In this document: piece after piece, positions 9,396 to 18,040 of the stretch
Numbering within the stretch: position 1 is the first letter of the stretch
Layout of the letters: every line of letters starts with the position of its first letter
Assembly (NCBI GenBank): GCA_001931905.2
Contig: MSJI02000486.1
Span: 1 to 22,211 of the forward strand
DNA: 22,211 nt
Direction: 5' to 3'
Origin: Cladosporium sp. IMV 00045
Taxonomy: Eukaryota; Ascomycota; Dothideomycetes; Cladosporiales; Cladosporiaceae
Translations under genes and position numbers: made by a program
Notes under the pieces: generated by a model
The model's input: only the letters and a program-made list of their open reading frames with translations
What the model was told of the DNA's origin: nothing
Databases searched by the model: none

Positions 9396-9790
9396 TGCTC
9401 GGTATCCTCATAGCAATGATCTCGCTGTTCCAGTAGGTTATCGTCACGGCTTCCCAGTTACTTCACTAACGAATCGCATCCCACAACTTCCATCTCTGGC
9501 GATCGCGGGGAACGAACGCGCCCAAAGCTCCAAACAGAGAGAAGGCGCGTTGTTGCGGTTAGACCCGCTGATCCGCCCGTCGGCCTCTCGTCAGTTAGCT
9601 TGCCTGCTTGACGACACCGCAGCTCTGCCTGGAGACGTTGTAGTGGCTTGAAACACATCTCCATCCCATTACAACCTGCAACACAACCTTCTTGATTTTG
9701 CTCACTCGCCCATACGGGATCTCTGTGAACTTGCCGGCATACCACAAAACACCTCTCGAAGCAACATAATCCAAAACCCCAACCTTCACC
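9396..9790. promoter_or_regulatory. Bidirectional promoter region between GCP2 and PUP2
   Basis: The 395-bp spacer lies between two divergent start codons. It contains an 8-bp inverted repeat, AACGCGCC (9515-9522) and GGCGCGTT (9544-9551), whose left arm runs into CAAAG and so resembles a TTTGGGCGCG E2F/MBF-like site on the minus strand. That likeness is an inference; I do not see the yeast proteasome element GGTGGCAAA. Confidence 0.5.
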
Positions 9791-10880
9791 ATGTTCATCG
9801 CACGATCTGAGTACGGTACGTTCACGGAAGCTTAGAATTGCCAGCTGCACAATCACACGCATTTGGGCGCTTTTTGCTCATTCAATTATCCTTGCGATGA
9901 ACTCTTTGGGATCTTTGCTAACGAGTTCTATCCATTAGATCGCGGCATCAAGTATGTACAATCACCAAACCGAGCCACATCGCCTCTCTAACCTAATTCC
10001 TTAGCACCTTCTCGCCCGAAGGCCGTCTCTTCCAAGTCGAATACTCCCTCGAAGCCATCAAGCTCGGTAGCACAGCGATCGGAATCCAAACCAGCGAGGG
10101 TGTCGTATTGGGCGTTGAGAAGAGAGTGACGAGCACACTTCTGGAGACCAGCTCCGTGGAGAAGATTGTTGAGATTGACAAGCATATCGGCTGCGCCATC
10201 TCCGGTCTGCAAGCCGACAGCAGGACTTTGATTGAGCACGCGCGGTATGTTGGAGTACAGGTGCATACCAAGAAAGGATATCACAGCTGACTGATGGGAT
10301 AAAACAGCGTCACTTCGCAATCACATCACTTCAACTACGCGGAGCCGCTGTCTGTTGAGAGCTGCACACAGAGCATATGCGATTTGGCACTGAGGTTCGG
10401 TGAGGGAGCTGATGGAGAGGAGAGCATAATGTCTAGGCCCTTCGGTGTGGCCCTGCTCATTGGAGGTTGGGACGAGGACGGACCTGCGCTGTATGTATCG
10501 GGAAATTTATTTCCATGGGGAAATGTTGCTAACATCCTGTTCTAGCTACCACGCTGAGCCTTCTGGTACGTTCTACCGCTACGATGCCAAGGCTATCGGC
10601 TCTGGTTCAGAAGGCGCGCAGGCAGAGCTCGTCAACGAGTACCACAAGTATGTATCAGTACTGCCATTGATCAAGATCTTTTATTGGTACTAACAAATTT
10701 TACAGGAGCTTAACTCTCCAAGAGGCCGAGACTCTCACCCTCCGTACGCTCAAGCAGGTCATGGAGGAGAAGCTTGACGCGAAGAACGTTCAGCTGTCCA
10801 GCATTACCAAGGACAAGGGTTTCCGCATCTACTCTGATGAGGAGATGAAGGAGTGCGTCAGCAAGCTCGAGGGCAACTAG
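9791..10880 (+). CDS. PUP2: 20S proteasome subunit alpha-5
   Basis: Six exons, 9791..9815, 9939..9951, 10005..10244, 10308..10490, 10546..10647 and 10706..10880, give 245 residues, the normal size. The start [20 protein letters not shown] is the alpha-5 signature; the alpha-subunit box [12 protein letters not shown] leads into [20 protein letters not shown], and later blocks include [36 protein letters not shown] and [10 protein letters not shown]. Alpha subunits form the outer gated rings of the proteasome and are not proteolytic; alpha-5 sits between alpha-4 and alpha-6. Exon 2 is only 13 nt but restores the invariant YDRGIN. All introns have good donors (GTACGT or GTATGT) and AG acceptors. 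The stop is TAG at 10878-10880. The gene is divergent from GCP2 and in tandem with the THEM6-like gene. Confidence 0.96.
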
Positions 10881-11279
10881 ACGAGACATTCACGGCTTTG
10901 TGCTGGGTGTATAATAGAGCAGCATGGCATTGCAGCCAGCATTGCACGAAAGAATCACGATGCATTTTACCATTTTCTTTCCATCAAGTCTTCAATCGGA
11001 ATAATGCTGTAAAGTTAGTCCTTGTGGTACGGTAAGGATTGGCTATAAACGTATTGCGATCACAAGCCGCAGAGCCTCATGCTGTGCCTCGGCTCGAATG
11101 TTTTAGCTCTCCGGAAATCTCAAGAACGCGGCTGAGCTAATGTTGACGAGAGACCAAGGGAACCGATCCCCCTTGGCCACCTGACCTTGGTATTCAACAT
11201 GATCACACTTTGATAGTAATACCTAATTCTTCCCGTTCCTTCTCTTTCATATCATCATTTCATCTCCTTGCGCCCCACC
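10881..11279. promoter_or_regulatory. Spacer: PUP2 3' region and promoter of the THEM6-like gene
   Basis: These 399 bp join two genes in the same direction. A 7-bp inverted repeat, CCAAGGG (11154-11160) with CCCTTGG (11170-11176), lies about 105 bp before the next start codon, and another CCTTGG follows at 11185-11190. These could be transcription-factor sites; none matches a motif I can name with confidence. No extra gene is visible. Confidence 0.45.
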
Positions 11280-12475
11280 ATGTCGGCGGTTCAACGTCTC
11301 CCCATGATGGCGGGGACCCTAAGCGTGGGAGCCACTCTCGCTGCCATCATCGGAGTTCCATCTCTTCGAAACAGATTTGCACACCTCATAGGGACAGGGA
11401 AAACCGGCAATATGTTGCGTCTAATAGTAGTCGCTTTTGCGCTGCTGAATTTGAAGAACCTGCCCTTCGTTTGGCACGTAAGTTTTTGTCCATCAGCCAA
11501 AATCTCCCTGGGCATACAATGGAAAAAGACGACTAGAGCTGACCAAGATGCACTCATACACAGTGGCGAGTCTTCAAAGGCCTGATATACCAAATCTTCC
11601 TGCAAAAGCAAGAGCGTACGCCCAAAGACCTCTTCGCGCCCATGATCACATCCTCCTTCAACACTCCCTACGACTGCGACTACAACCTGCACAAGTCCAA
11701 CTCGACCTACTTCGCGGACCTCGACGTCTCTCGCGCCCACTACATGGGCAGCGTGATCCGCACCGGCCTGCAGCGACTCAACGCCGGCGACGAGGAAGGC
11801 CTCCCCTCCGATGTGCGCGCCGCTAAGGGCAAGTACTACGTCGCCCTCGGCGCCATTGGATGTTTCTTCCAGCGCGAGATCGCGCCGCTGCAGAGCTTCG
11901 AGGTCTACACGAGGATTCTGAGTTGGGACAGGAAGTGGATGTACCTGGTTTCGCATATTGTCAAGAAGGGAGCTATCAAACCGGATTCGTACGTTTTGCA
12001 GCCTTGGAAGAAGGGTAAGAAGGTTGGGGAGAACAAGAAGACCGAGGAGGCGGACTTGAAAAAGCACATCTATGCTACCAGCATCGCGAGATATGTGGTG
12101 AAGAAGGGGAGGCTTACGGTCAATCCGGAGATTATCTTGGAGAGGTCGCGTTTACTGCCTACTAGGCCTGAGGGCGTGGGCTTGCCGCCTAGAACAGAGG
12201 ACTCTGTCGTTCCTACACCCGCCGCCAATGGCACGCCTGCGGGGAACGGTGCCGTCGCCAGCCCAGAGAACGTGGCGGCGGAGGTTACCTCGCGACTTGG
12301 CAGCGCCACCGAACCGCATGGCATCAAAGCTGAAGACGAAGAATGGACGTGGGAGCAGATGGAAACCGAGAGGCTGCGTGGACTGAAAATGGCAAGCCAC
12401 TTCGACCAGCTGAGTGGCATCCACGACGAGATCCGCGCCGGTGAGGTTCTGGGTCAATACTCGGACTGGTTCTAG
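11280..12475 (+). CDS. Membrane-anchored THEM6-like hotdog-fold (thioesterase-superfamily) protein
   Basis: Two exons, 11280..11477 and 11564..12475, joined in phase 0 over an 86-nt intron, give 369 residues. The ATG lies in a good context (CCACCATG). The N-terminus has hydrophobic stretches at about residues 9-27 and 44-66 (MLRLIVVAFALLNL), which suggest a membrane anchor. The block DCDYNLHKSNSTYFADLDVS at about 103-122 is the characteristic 4HBT-like/THEM6 hotdog signature, followed by VALGAIGCFFQREIAPLQSF and RKWMYLVSHIV. Hotdog proteins often hydrolyse acyl-CoA or acyl-ACP thioesters; activity is unproven for THEM6-type members. Compared with animal THEM6 (about 200 aa) this protein has a long C-terminal extension with an Ala/Gly/Pro-rich linker (about 285-320) and an end rich in charged residues (EDEEWTWEQMETERLRG). 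Its substrate is unknown. Confidence 0.82.
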
Positions 12476-13388
12476 ATCATTCCTCGCGGACGGACGCCGT
12501 TTGTACAGGATACATCATGTGTATACATAGATTTTTTGCGATACCCTGCTGATCGGATTGCATAGAAGACGGCCCCCGGTGTTCTTGCAAGCACGGACTA
12601 CTTTGGAACACGCTTGAAGTTGTTCCAAAGTAGTCCGTGCGTGTCTGCAGACATGCAATATATTGACACCCCTGCTCGCCGACCCCAGCCTCGCCTGCGG
12701 ATGTCATGACCCGATGCTGGTGACGACCAATCACTCAGCGTTTGTATGCCGATTTTAACGCGGTTTAATCAGTTTCTGGCGTGATGCCTACGGGGGCTTT
12801 GCATCCGTCTGGTTGCACAACATAGCTGGGACCGTCCTCCCCTGTACAAGCCAACCGCCACTATCAAATCTCTGAGTATGTGACAAACGCGACAAACGCC
12901 GCCCGCACCATATGGCCGTGGACGGTGAACCCCTTGCCTCATGTAATACTGCAGCCAAGTCAGGTTTGTGCTACTTCCTCTAGCTTGGCTTACGAACAAG
13001 CCGAGTAAAATTCGACCTGTCGCTTCTAGCGCCGCCCTGTCGGATTCCTGCATATCGTTCTCAAGGACTTAGCACTCTCTGTTTCAATCGATGCAGCGTT
13101 TGGCGAGATATGCGGAAGATGTGAGGGTTGGTACTTGCAGACAAACAGACCTTCACCGTTCATTAGGTATCTAATTTCCTCCATTATGTTCGTGTTGCTT
13201 AAGTATCTATCATTCTCCTGCCCTTTTACCTTAACCCCAAACTTAATTGCAACAATCAAAGAGTTCGACATCCTAAAGCACCGGGCAAGGCTGCTAAGGC
13301 CTCAGATCTAGGTGCCCCTGCCTCGACAGACCACGACAGAGGAAACAAGACAAGCCCTCCAAACCTCAATGCTCTCGTCAAGACCGTC
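12476..13388. other. Spacer between the THEM6-like and coiled-coil genes
   Basis: This 0.9-kb region holds the 3' UTR of the upstream gene with the long hairpin at 12591-12640, a direct tandem copy of GACAAACGC at 12882-12899, and the promoter or 5' leader of the coiled-coil gene. The last part (13203-13388) is open in the frame of that gene and looks protein-like, so some of it may be coding (see the findings). No independent gene is supported. Confidence 0.5.
12591..12640. repeat. Perfect 20-bp inverted repeat (long hairpin)
   Basis: GCACGGACTACTTTGGAACA (12591-12610) is exactly reverse-complemented by 12621-12640 across the 10-nt spacer CGCTTGAAGT. It starts 115 bp after the stop codon of the THEM6-like gene, so it is likely in its 3' UTR or just beyond. 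A 20-bp perfect stem is very unlikely by chance. It could be a mini transposon (MITE) remnant, a 3'-end structure, or a small-RNA precursor; I see no target-site duplication next to it. Confidence 0.85.
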
Positions 13389-16300
13389 ATGGCATCTTAT
13401 CAAGCCGTGAACGCGGTCCTGCAAGCCAGATACGAGGAGAGCACTGTCGAACAACAAGCTGCCTCCCAGACGATGGCAGTACCGCAGAACGAGATCGGTG
13501 ACTCCCGAGCATCAGCCAAAGTTGTTCTTGCCTCCGAAAACAGCGGGAGGGGCAACAACGCAAGCTCTCTCCGTGACGATGCCGTTGTTAAGAGTGCCAT
13601 GAAAGCTTATCACGTCATGCAACAGGCCCTGCAAGGCACCTGCGAGTACATCAATCTCCAATATCAAACAAACCCCCAGGCGAAGGTAGCTATACAAGCC
13701 GAGGTTGATGATCTCCGACGGCGATTGAACGACGCAGACACCGAAATCTGTCACCATCGAGCCAATTCCACTCGGATATCTCATGAAAAGAACGCTCTAT
13801 GCAACGAGCTGAATGAAAAGCATCAGGATGTTGTTCGGGCTAACCGAAAGTGTCTGCAATCGGAAACAGCGTGGCGATCCGCTGATCAGAGGATCAAAAA
13901 TATGGAAGGAGCTGAGAAGTCGCTTCGCTCGTTGAACACAGGGCTGGACAAAAGATTGACTGATGTCATGGATAGCAAGAAGATGATTGAAGCAGACTAT
14001 ACAACTGCACAGGAGAAGCTTGCGAACTCGGAGGAAGAACTGGCTACCCTTCGTTCGGAAGCCAAAGACACACGGGAGAGATTGGCGAGCGTCACCCAGA
14101 GCAATGAGACGACCGAAGCAAAGTATTTATCCACACGGATGAAGCTCGAGACCTTAGAGGCGTCTGAGACTGCTCTTCTATCGGACAACATGAAGCTGAG
14201 AGCAAATTTGGCGGATGCTGCTGAGAGCATGGAGACAGTCGAAGCGAGCAGAGACGAGGCACTCCAAGAGAGTGAAATCAACCGAGACAACTGGATCGAG
14301 GCTCATACAGCAAGGACACACGTTGATTCGGTCAACAGATTTCTCGAAGGTAAAATCCAGCAGCAAGACTCTGACGTCAAGGCCATGGAACAGCGGAATG
14401 CGCGTCTCTGTGAAGATCTAGACAGCGCCAGAAGTCAAACAGACGCAGCACAGCGCGACCTCCGCCTCAGAAACGACGAAGTGGCCGAGCAGCGCTACCG
14501 AGTCAGCATTGCACCTGATTGCCACACTGTTGCCTGGTTCAATCACGGCATTGAGTACACAAGGAATGAAAATGCATACGACATCGTATGCATCATGGCT
14601 TCCCTAAACGAGACCACCAAGACAGCTGAAAGGGAGACCGTCCGGATGCTGACTAGTTCACGTGATGAAGCGGATCGTCTTCGTAGAGAGATCAGAGCAC
14701 TGGAGGTTGCAGCCGTGGAGTCTGATAATGCGACAGAAGAAGCAGAGACGCATGCCGAGCATCTCTCTCAAGACATGGCTCGTCTCAGCATCAAGGTCGA
14801 CCAATCGCGCAAGGAGAAGGACGCGCTGAAGGTTGCAGCAGAGGAATCCAGAAAAGGGATGGAAGACGCACAAAAGGCGAATGCACAGTCCATCCGAGAG
14901 ATCGAAATCTTCGTGTTAAGGACGATGGCGCAACTCGGAGCCAAGGCCCATCAAGTCTGCAGAGTGGGAGATCCGCAGAGCCTCGATGTCAGAAAAGTCG
15001 AAAAGTCCACAGAAGCGACAGGAAACATAACCGTCGAAAGCCTGATCGAAGATCTCTCAAAGACTCTAGATGATCTCGCTGACAAGATGAAGACATCTAA
15101 AGACGTCGCGTGTAGAGCTGAGAGGAATCGTAAAGCTGCAGAAGATGGGAAGGCGGAAGCCGAGAAGAACTATCGTTGCGTTCAACATCGACTAGAAGAA
15201 GTTGAGCAGTCTTTCAGAGGTGAGAGGAATCAGTTGAAGATCAAGCTCGAGCAACAGATTCGAGATCTCACACAAAACCTGAATTATTCCGAAATCAAGG
15301 CGCAAGAGTCTGACGAACTGGCGGCGGCAGCCGAGGAGTGCAGAACCGCTGCGGAGCATGGGAGACAAAAGGCAGAGAGTAACTGTCGTCGTCTCCAAAA
15401 TCAATTGGCGGAGGTCGAGCAATCACTGATAGACGAGAAAAATCAGCTACAAGTCACGACGAAAGAGCTGGGTAAAGCCAATCAAAAGGCAACCCAGCTT
15501 GAGAACGATATGATCGAAGCCCAAACACGGCGAAATACCTTGGAGACGGTTATGGAGGTGAGCCAAGGGCGATTGGAAGAGCTGAAAGGATTGCGGAAGC
15601 AGCTGAGAAGCCACAAAAAGCAGCATAATGCCGTCAAACTAAATTTCGAAAAAGCTAAAGTGGACTTAAACACTATGCGTGAGCGTGTGTTTCTTTTGGA
15701 GGAAGCTTCGCTTGAAGAGCAGCAGAGAAGTACAGCATCTCGCGAAGAGACTCAGCGAGCGAATACAGGCTTGCGCATGCAGTTGAAGCGGTATGACGAA
15801 GTTCGTGAAGAAGAACGTACGAAAGTCACGAAGAGTGAAGAGAGGGCCAGAACAGCGGACCAGGAGCTCGAGAACTGTCACACGAAAGCGCAGGAACTAC
15901 AAGAGGCGCTGACCGAAGAGAGACGAGAGGCCAGCAAAGCGGTTGAGGAGCTCGAGAGCTGTCGTGCGGAATCGCAGGCTCTACGAAAGGCACTGATGGA
16001 AGAGAAAAAGGAGACCAGCAAAGCGGCGGAGGAGCTCGAGAGCTGCCGTGCAGAATCGTTGACACTAGAAAAGACGCTGGCGGAAGAGAAAAGAAAGGCC
16101 ACAAAGCGCGAGGAAGAAGCTGTGAAACTGACAGAGGATCTCCAGGCATATCGCTCACAGGTGCAAAGGCTACAAGAGGCGGAGAATGTCGTGGCATCTC
16201 AGGAAAGTAATATGAGATCTCTCGAAGAGACGCAGAGCCTCAGGAGTGAAGTGGAGCGCCGCAAAAGCGCAGTTGGCCAGGGAAATACAAATGCCACCAC

Positions 16301-16847
16301 AGACATCGAACAAACAAACAGCGAGTCGGATTACGAAGTCATGGTCATCGAGGAAACAGAGTGGATTGAAGCGAAGCAAGGGACCAAGGTGAAGCCCGTT
16401 TCAAAAGAAAGCGAACAGCAAAGAAGTGTCCCTCAAGCGACCAACAAGACCTCCTCAAACGGCAACCGCACAATGCCTCCTCCTACTCCAACCAAGCATA
16501 AATCACGCATGGCCTCCTCAACGTCAGCCTCCGACACTAGCAGCAAATCCCCCAGTGGCGCTTCCTCAGTCTCTCAAACTGAATCGCCATCAGCCTTGAG
16601 AAACCCACAGGCAGCCAACACGAGCAGCAAAGCCAGCACACCAACCAAAAAACGAGCTGCTTCTTCCGATGCGAGCAAACTGTCGAAGGACCGAATAGCT
16701 TCCACCGAAACGACCCAGTCAAGCAAGAAACTAAGCGCTCCTCCCGAAGCGGTCGTGACTGATGATGAAAATGCAAGCGAGCCTCAGCGCCCTAAGCGCA
16801 TTCGGCGTCCTACGTTGAAAATGCGACCGGGCGATGCGGAAACGTAA
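13389..16847 (+). CDS. Large coiled-coil protein, 1152 aa, function unknown
   Basis: A single open frame from ATG 13389 to TAA 16845-16847. Residues about 100-985 are dominated by Glu, Lys, Gln, Arg and Leu in heptad-like order (such as QAEVDDLRRRLNDADTEI and RQIRDLTQ-like segments), as in long two-stranded coiled coils of the myosin-tail or golgin type. The helix is broken at about 372-411 by a segment without heptads (containing DCHTVAWFNHGIEY). Residues 826-909 are three 28-residue internal repeats. From about 1000 the tail is Ser/Thr/Pro-rich and ends in a basic cluster, PKRIRRPTLKMRPGD, a possible nuclear or DNA-binding patch. No head, kinase or ATPase domain is seen, so it is a scaffold-like protein at most; I do not recognise an orthologue. 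The frame is open upstream of the ATG back to a stop at 13200, and an added first exon is possible. It converges on RPC82. Confidence 0.82.
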   Translation: MASYQAVNAVLQARYEESTVEQQAASQTMAVPQNEIGDSRASAKVVLASENSGRGNNASSLRDDAVVKSAMKAYHVMQQALQGTCEYINLQYQTNPQAKVAIQAEVDDLRRRLNDADTEICHHRANSTRISHEKNALCNELNEKHQDVVRANRKCLQSETAWRSADQRIKNMEGAEKSLRSLNTGLDKRLTDVMDSKKMIEADYTTAQEKLANSEEELATLRSEAKDTRERLASVTQSNETTEAKYLSTRMKLETLEASETALLSDNMKLRANLADAAESMETVEASRDEALQESEINRDNWIEAHTARTHVDSVNRFLEGKIQQQDSDVKAMEQRNARLCEDLDSARSQTDAAQRDLRLRNDEVAEQRYRVSIAPDCHTVAWFNHGIEYTRNENAYDIVCIMASLNETTKTAERETVRMLTSSRDEADRLRREIRALEVAAVESDNATEEAETHAEHLSQDMARLSIKVDQSRKEKDALKVAAEESRKGMEDAQKANAQSIREIEIFVLRTMAQLGAKAHQVCRVGDPQSLDVRKVEKSTEATGNITVESLIEDLSKTLDDLADKMKTSKDVACRAERNRKAAEDGKAEAEKNYRCVQHRLEEVEQSFRGERNQLKIKLEQQIRDLTQNLNYSEIKAQESDELAAAAEECRTAAEHGRQKAESNCRRLQNQLAEVEQSLIDEKNQLQVTTKELGKANQKATQLENDMIEAQTRRNTLETVMEVSQGRLEELKGLRKQLRSHKKQHNAVKLNFEKAKVDLNTMRERVFLLEEASLEEQQRSTASREETQRANTGLRMQLKRYDEVREEERTKVTKSEERARTADQELENCHTKAQELQEALTEERREASKAVEELESCRAESQALRKALMEEKKETSKAAEELESCRAESLTLEKTLAEEKRKATKREEEAVKLTEDLQAYRSQVQRLQEAENVVASQESNMRSLEETQSLRSEVERRKSAVGQGNTNATTDIEQTNSESDYEVMVIEETEWIEAKQGTKVKPVSKESEQQRSVPQATNKTSSNGNRTMPPPTPTKHKSRMASSTSASDTSSKSPSGASSVSQTESPSALRNPQAANTSSKASTPTKKRAASSDASKLSKDRIASTETTQSSKKLSAPPEAVVTDDENASEPQRPKRIRRPTLKMRPGDAET
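15864..16115 (+). repeat. Three 84-bp in-frame tandem repeats inside the coiled-coil gene
   Basis: Units at 15864-15947, 15948-16031 and 16032-16115 encode 28-residue copies opening with ELENCHTKAQ, ELESCRAESQ and ELESCRAESL. Each unit has GAGCTCGAGA near its start and an AARGAGA-like stretch in the middle. 28 residues are exactly four heptads, so each duplication keeps the coiled-coil phase. Units 2 and 3 are closest to each other. Confidence 0.8.
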
Positions 16848-17210
16848 GCCACTTTACGAGAATGTCGAGGACGATGTTGAACATAGTTGCGAGCAGGTGC
16901 GAATTGTCTTGTTTCCTTTGTGATGGGATTTTGTTATGTGTTTATTGATCTTCGGTTTGGAGCGACTATATTGATACCCACATGTACGAGTATTTTGGCC
17001 TGGCAAAGGTCTTTTATGAAAGTCATTGAACCTTTGCAAAATAGCTGCCTCTACATGATCGCTGAGTTGCGTATCGTAAGACCTCATTCTTCGGGTAACT
17101 TAGTGTGTGCTCAGGTAGTATATCATTTCTTGATAGTAAATGAAGAGAGTTTAGGGCATGATTTGATCCAATTCACAGCCTACATGTACCTAACGTTTCC
17201 TGAGACTTGA

Positions 17211-17318
17211 GTTAGAAGTCGCGATTTCAGTTCGAAGTCACAATTCAAGTGAGAAGTCACGATCTATGTGAGGAGTCACGATCTGTGTGAGAAGTCACGA
17301 TCTATGTGAGAAGTCACG
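17211..17318. repeat. 19-bp minisatellite, 5.7 copies
   Basis: Consecutive units start at 17211, 17230, 17249, 17268, 17287 and (partial) 17306, with consensus GTGAGAAGTCACGATCTAT. Copies 3-6 are nearly identical; copies 1 and 2 have diverged. There are no spacers between units, so this is a tandem repeat and not a CRISPR array. Within each unit GTGAGAAGTCAC is nearly palindromic (GTGA/TCAC arms). Confidence 0.9.
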
Positions 17319-17335
17319 TAACTTAATTTATAGGA

Positions 17336-17349
17336 ACCTACATGTAGGT
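17336..17349. repeat. 14-bp perfect palindrome beside the minisatellite
   Basis: ACCTACATGTAGGT reads the same on both strands. Its core TACATGTA recurs on the other side of the minisatellite (near 17181-17188), followed there too by TAACGTTT; both words also follow in that order after the palindrome. The minisatellite is thus bracketed by related sequence. Confidence 0.6.
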
Positions 17350-18040
17350 AGTTTCACGTAACGTTTTTCAAGAACAAATTACCCTATGAATAACACGTTC
17401 GTATGCTCTTAGGTAGTAATAGTCCGAACATAATTGAATTAGAAGCGTACACTGCAAGACTAGGGCGGAAAAATCAAAGTTGTGCTCGAAGCCAGCTTGA
17501 ATTGAAGTCATATTATGCTCACGCGACCTATAGCTTTCGTACATGTAGCGGACTTATAAAAATGCAGCCAATTGCAAAGAGTTGCACACGAAAGAGCGAC
17601 ACGTAGACGCATGATTGAGTGTCTCGATTGATGAACGGCAAATGTGAGCATACATAATGATAAGCCGGTCAAGTATGGCCCTCAATCGAACCAAGCCAGA
17701 GGGCCTCTCGACGTCGATACTGTAAGGTTGAGAACGAGACTCAAAAACCCCTCCCGACGAAAACGATGAAGCCGAAAGAACTTCCCTGTCCCAAAAAGCG
17801 TCACGCAAATTCATGATCAAACAACCACCCTTTCTTTTTGCGCAAATGTAAGCCAAACCCTACGGCTACAATACGAGGATATAGAAAACGCCGCCCGCTA
17901 TGCAAAAGCTCTTCTAAGATTTCCAACCCAAAGGAAACAAAGATCCCAAATGTTTTGTCTTTTTTTCTTCTCTCGTTGGTAATTCCGTGTAGCATAAGAT
18001 CCTGAAATCGTTCCATTTTACACTAAAGGCACACGCGTCA

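Larger units (their letters stand above)
16848..18040. other. Spacer between the convergent coiled-coil and RPC82 genes
   Basis: This 1.2-kb spacer separates two stop codons facing each other. It holds a 19-bp minisatellite (17211-17318), a 14-bp palindrome (17336-17349) and AT-rich sequence with many TA steps. No open frame shows codon bias or a known motif. The last few hundred bases, up to 18040, are probably the 3' UTR of RPC82. Confidence 0.55.

Noticed and set aside
11291..12067. 258-aa open frame on the minus strand
   Set aside because: It is the antisense shadow of the THEM6-like gene, crosses its intron and shows no family motif.
17211..17318. CRISPR-like array
   Set aside because: Units abut with no spacers and the genome is eukaryotic; it is a minisatellite.
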